Shown: positions 61,235 through 64,000 of the stretch, piece after piece | Layout: each line of letters opens with the position of its first letter | How positions within the stretch are numbered: the stretch's first letter is position 1 | Origin: Tetmemena sp. SeJ-2015 | Lineage: Eukaryota > Ciliophora > Spirotrichea > Sporadotrichida > Oxytrichidae | Reading direction: 5' to 3' | Length of the DNA: 64,000 nucleotides | NCBI GenBank assembly: GCA_027382625.1 | Contig: JAJKFJ010022749.1 | Coordinates: 1-64,000, forward strand | Notes under the pieces: generated by a model | Database searches by the model: none | What the model was told of the DNA's origin: nothing | What the model saw: the letters and a program-made list of their open reading frames with translations, nothing else | Translations under genes and position numbers: made by a program

Positions 61235-64000
61235 ATGAATAGTAGACTGCAGCGAGAGAGCCTTTTCAGCAATAAGAGTGAGAAACTCATGGATAAATTC
61301 CTCATGCGCGTAGAGAGGGTAAGCAAATATTGCAAATTACAAGATCTAAATATAATAACTAGCTCTTATTTCAGTTTATTAATTTGAGTTAATATTCATA
61401 ATTTCTTTGTAGAAAAATGTAGAGGAAATGCGTCAGAAGCTAATTGAGTTGAGGGAAAGACAAAAGTTGCAACTAAAGAGATTTAAAAAGGAAGATTTAG
61501 AGAAGATGCAAAAGGAAGAGTAGCAAAAGAAAATTGAGGAGGAGCAATAGCGACAGCAGCAAATCATTATAAAAAAAAATATTCTTTATAAGCTTCTTAA
61601 TAATTTCTAATCAGAGACAAGTTTGCTAATGTTGACTACTACGACGCTCTCTGTCGAACTATGAAGCACCTGCACAACCCAAAGAAGTTTTCAAGATGCC
61701 TCAAACTCATTGTGGATCTGATAAAGGACTACTTCGATTTCTTCGATGGAAACACTCTCTTCCACACTTTCGAGGCTATAATCTTATGTCAATCAAATAT
61801 AGTAAATTGCTTTTTGCAAGTATTATTTAATGAATGAGATACGAGAAGAAGTTCGCATTGAAGGAGGATCGAGAACTTATAGAGCAGTTGTACTTATTCT
61901 TACTTGAGTTAGGAAGCAACGATGAGGATTTATTCAATAGCCTGCAGCAACAAATTTTAGAGCTCTACTACGTGGTGGTTTTCATTTAGAGTGACCTCTT
62001 CACAGACGACAACTTCAAGGTGAGTGAACTATTTTACTAACCCTTCACTCTCTATCTGCTTCAGTAAGGACCTTTCTATAATTTTCATTTGACAAAGCTC
62101 TATAATATTTAAGTTGCTTACTTATATTAATAGTTCAATGAAGTGCTGAGGGAAGTAGGTGAAATGCTCGAAAGCTTGAGCCCAATCTACAGACCAGGAC
62201 AGGACAAATTGATCGAGAAATGTATAAGCTCAAAGCTCATCCTTGATCTTTTCAACCCTCCACAGACTCAAGAAGAAAAGACAGCAGTCGATGCTATCAG
62301 TAAAGATGAATAATCAAATGAAGATAAAAGACAAGCTCTACCTAAAAGCAGCAACAATAAACTGAAGAATTCAGCTTTCTCTCGAGATAGAAATTCATTT
62401 ATGAGGAAATCCTCGAGCAAGCAGATGATGAAAATGATAATCTGGTTGGAGATTTCCTGGCAGGCATTTAAAGAAGGTTGTTTTTCCAAACTTTAAAGCA
62501 AGTCTTTGATTTCCATAGACATGCTTGGGCGAGACCCACAGTCACTCAATTCATCAAGAAGGTTTATCTTTCAAAGTAATCAAATGAGATTTCTCTTAAT
62601 GAGTTTCAATTAGGGAGAAGTTCAGTGAGGCTGAATAGGACTAGATGGGAGACATGATAAGTAGCCTACAAAATAAGCTTTCCCTAAACTAAAGTAATAT
62701 TCGAAATTGTGGATTCTAACTCTTTATAGAATAAACTCAAGGCAGAGAGAGGCTGGATGATAAAATAAAGGGAGATCCTCTATAATCTCAACACTAGGTC
62801 AAGGATGGTAGAACAGAGAAAATAGTTTACACGAGTGGAGATTCAGCTTGGGTTAGCAAATAGTCAGGACTCACTTGGTCAGATACCAGATGATTTCTAT
62901 AGTTATACTCAAGAAAGGCTAATTAATTTCTTAAATAAATCCATTGTAGATAAATTCACCCTTCACTTTGACTTTTAATTTCTATTTTTTATTTAACCCA
63001 GAGTCTGTCAAAGCATAGATTCTCTCGCCTTTAAGTCCTTCAAAGGCAGCATCTACATTCCAACTAGTTCAAACCAAGTCTGAGCTTGAGACCATGATAT
63101 TTCAACTGCAACACTTACACCTACTTAATACTCAAAAGCAGCAATAACGACTATTTTAACTGTAAAAGTAGCAGAGACATGAGTCTGAAAATTTGGGAGA
63201 TGAAAGCTATGTGAATGAGAGTATTCTAGTCATCGATTACCTTGAACACACTTTCAGAACTTACTAAGGCTTCATCTGCTGGCTAGTTATTCACGTGCCC
63301 TCTACAGGTCAGGAGGGATCTCAAAACAAAACTTTTAACACAAATAAATATAACAACCTAAAATTTACTTTCCTTATTGACTGCATTAAGCTGAGATATA
63401 ATTCATTAAAAACTTTGCTTATAAATTGTTGAGATCAAGCCTAATAGATCTTATAAAACTAACTTCAAACCCTTAAATCCTCAAAGTAGTACCAGAAGGT
63501 AAATTTTCTAATTAAATTAAATTATATACTTATTATAAGACAACTCTTTGGCAAACTTGCAAAGAGATTTCGGTTTATATATCGTGAATGCAATTCAGTA
63601 CTCTAGAAGCAACTAAAGCGATAAGGATTTAGATCTTTTAGACTACAGATGCAGGCCTATTCAGGAGCAACTATATGATCAAATCAGGATTAAATTTTCA
63701 AATATCCTTTTCCTAAATCAACAAAGCTTTAAGACTAGCTTGGAGTCTCCTATCGAAGAGCTATTTTAGTCTAACGTGCTTCTCTCATCTCAATAATATC
63801 AGAAGAGAGAGCTAATAATTTAAAGAGCAAGTGATAATGTTTCTTTAACTAGCCTTGAGTATCAAATCCTGAAGTGGAGAGATGACATCGCAAGGATTGA
63901 AGATGAGTCTCCAGAGTAAGCCAAAATATTCTAAGGTAATTTTATTTTTAAATTCTAATTCTCTTAATTTATGTGTTGCCTGAGAAACTAATGAATGCAT
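61235..64000 (+). CDS. unknown protein, runs off the right edge
   Basis: Starts MNSRLQRESLFSNKSEKLMD, followed by a Glu/Lys/Gln coiled coil (KKEDLEKMQKEEQQKKIEEE). Then a globular region: DKFANVDYYDALCRTMKHLH, NPKKFSRCLKLIVDLIKDYF, DFFDGNTLFHTFEAI, ELIEQLYLFLLELGSNDEDL, FNEVLREVGEMLESLSPIYR, KCISSKLILDLFNPPQ. Further segments include FIYEEILEQADDENDNLVGD, TLKQVFDFHRHAWARPTVTQ and, past 63,000, VIDYLEHTFRTYQGFICWLV. One clear IES has pointer AATC near 61,565-61,613; GTAAGC and GTGAGTG starts at 61,320 and 62,020 look like introns. The frame stays coding to the window end. A second gene could begin after 62,950. Family not recognised. Confidence 0.5.

Overview
The window looks like germline (micronuclear) DNA of a stichotrich/oxytrichid ciliate such as Oxytricha, Tetmemena or Stylonychia. 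Three things show this directly. Genes are AT-rich and read through TAA and TAG as glutamine, ending only at TGA. Coding regions are cut by short AT-rich segments (internal eliminated sequences, IESs), each bounded by a short direct repeat (pointer) whose collapse to one copy restores the frame and a conserved protein. A Tc1/TBE-type transposon with telomere-like (G4T4) ends is also present. I could check about 30 IESs by hand this way.

Left part, 1-22.2 kb: accessory, transposon- and repeat-rich DNA. Two inverted copies of a telomere-bearing element (about 1-1,853 and 12,639-14,934) carry a broken DDE transposase. Between them are an intact 314-residue minus-strand ORF, a small divergent plus-strand gene, and a long helical-protein gene with breaks. 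From 8.3 to 22.1 kb there is a tandem, minus-strand array of two alternating paralogous gene families: F-box-like (three copies) and an unknown family (four copies, one truncated). A 505-bp element with inverted repeats lies inside it.

Middle part, 22.3-37.8 kb: a kinesin-13 gene on the minus strand. Its motor half (35.9-37.8 kb) and post-motor half (22.36-23.83 kb) are separated by a 12-kb IES bounded by a 9-bp pointer. That IES contains two whole genes on the opposite strand, a very long protein with an N-terminal HIBCH/mS47-like domain and an SSX2IP/ADIP-like coiled-coil protein, plus minus-strand coding fragments.

Right part, 38-64 kb: close-packed genes. In order these are a long coiled-coil protein (+), a conserved unknown protein with C-x2-C pairs (+), a LITAF-domain protein (-), a long basic disordered protein (-), a long disordered protein (+) interrupted by three copies of a SINE-like element, a SMARCAL1-type annealing helicase (+), a small unknown protein (+), and an unknown protein running off the right edge (+). 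Gene neighbours show no shared pathway, as expected where each locus becomes its own nanochromosome after IES removal. Some stretches (about 300-1,250, 13,650-14,930 and 19,330-19,650) have inflated homopolymers and frameshifts that may be decay or consensus error.
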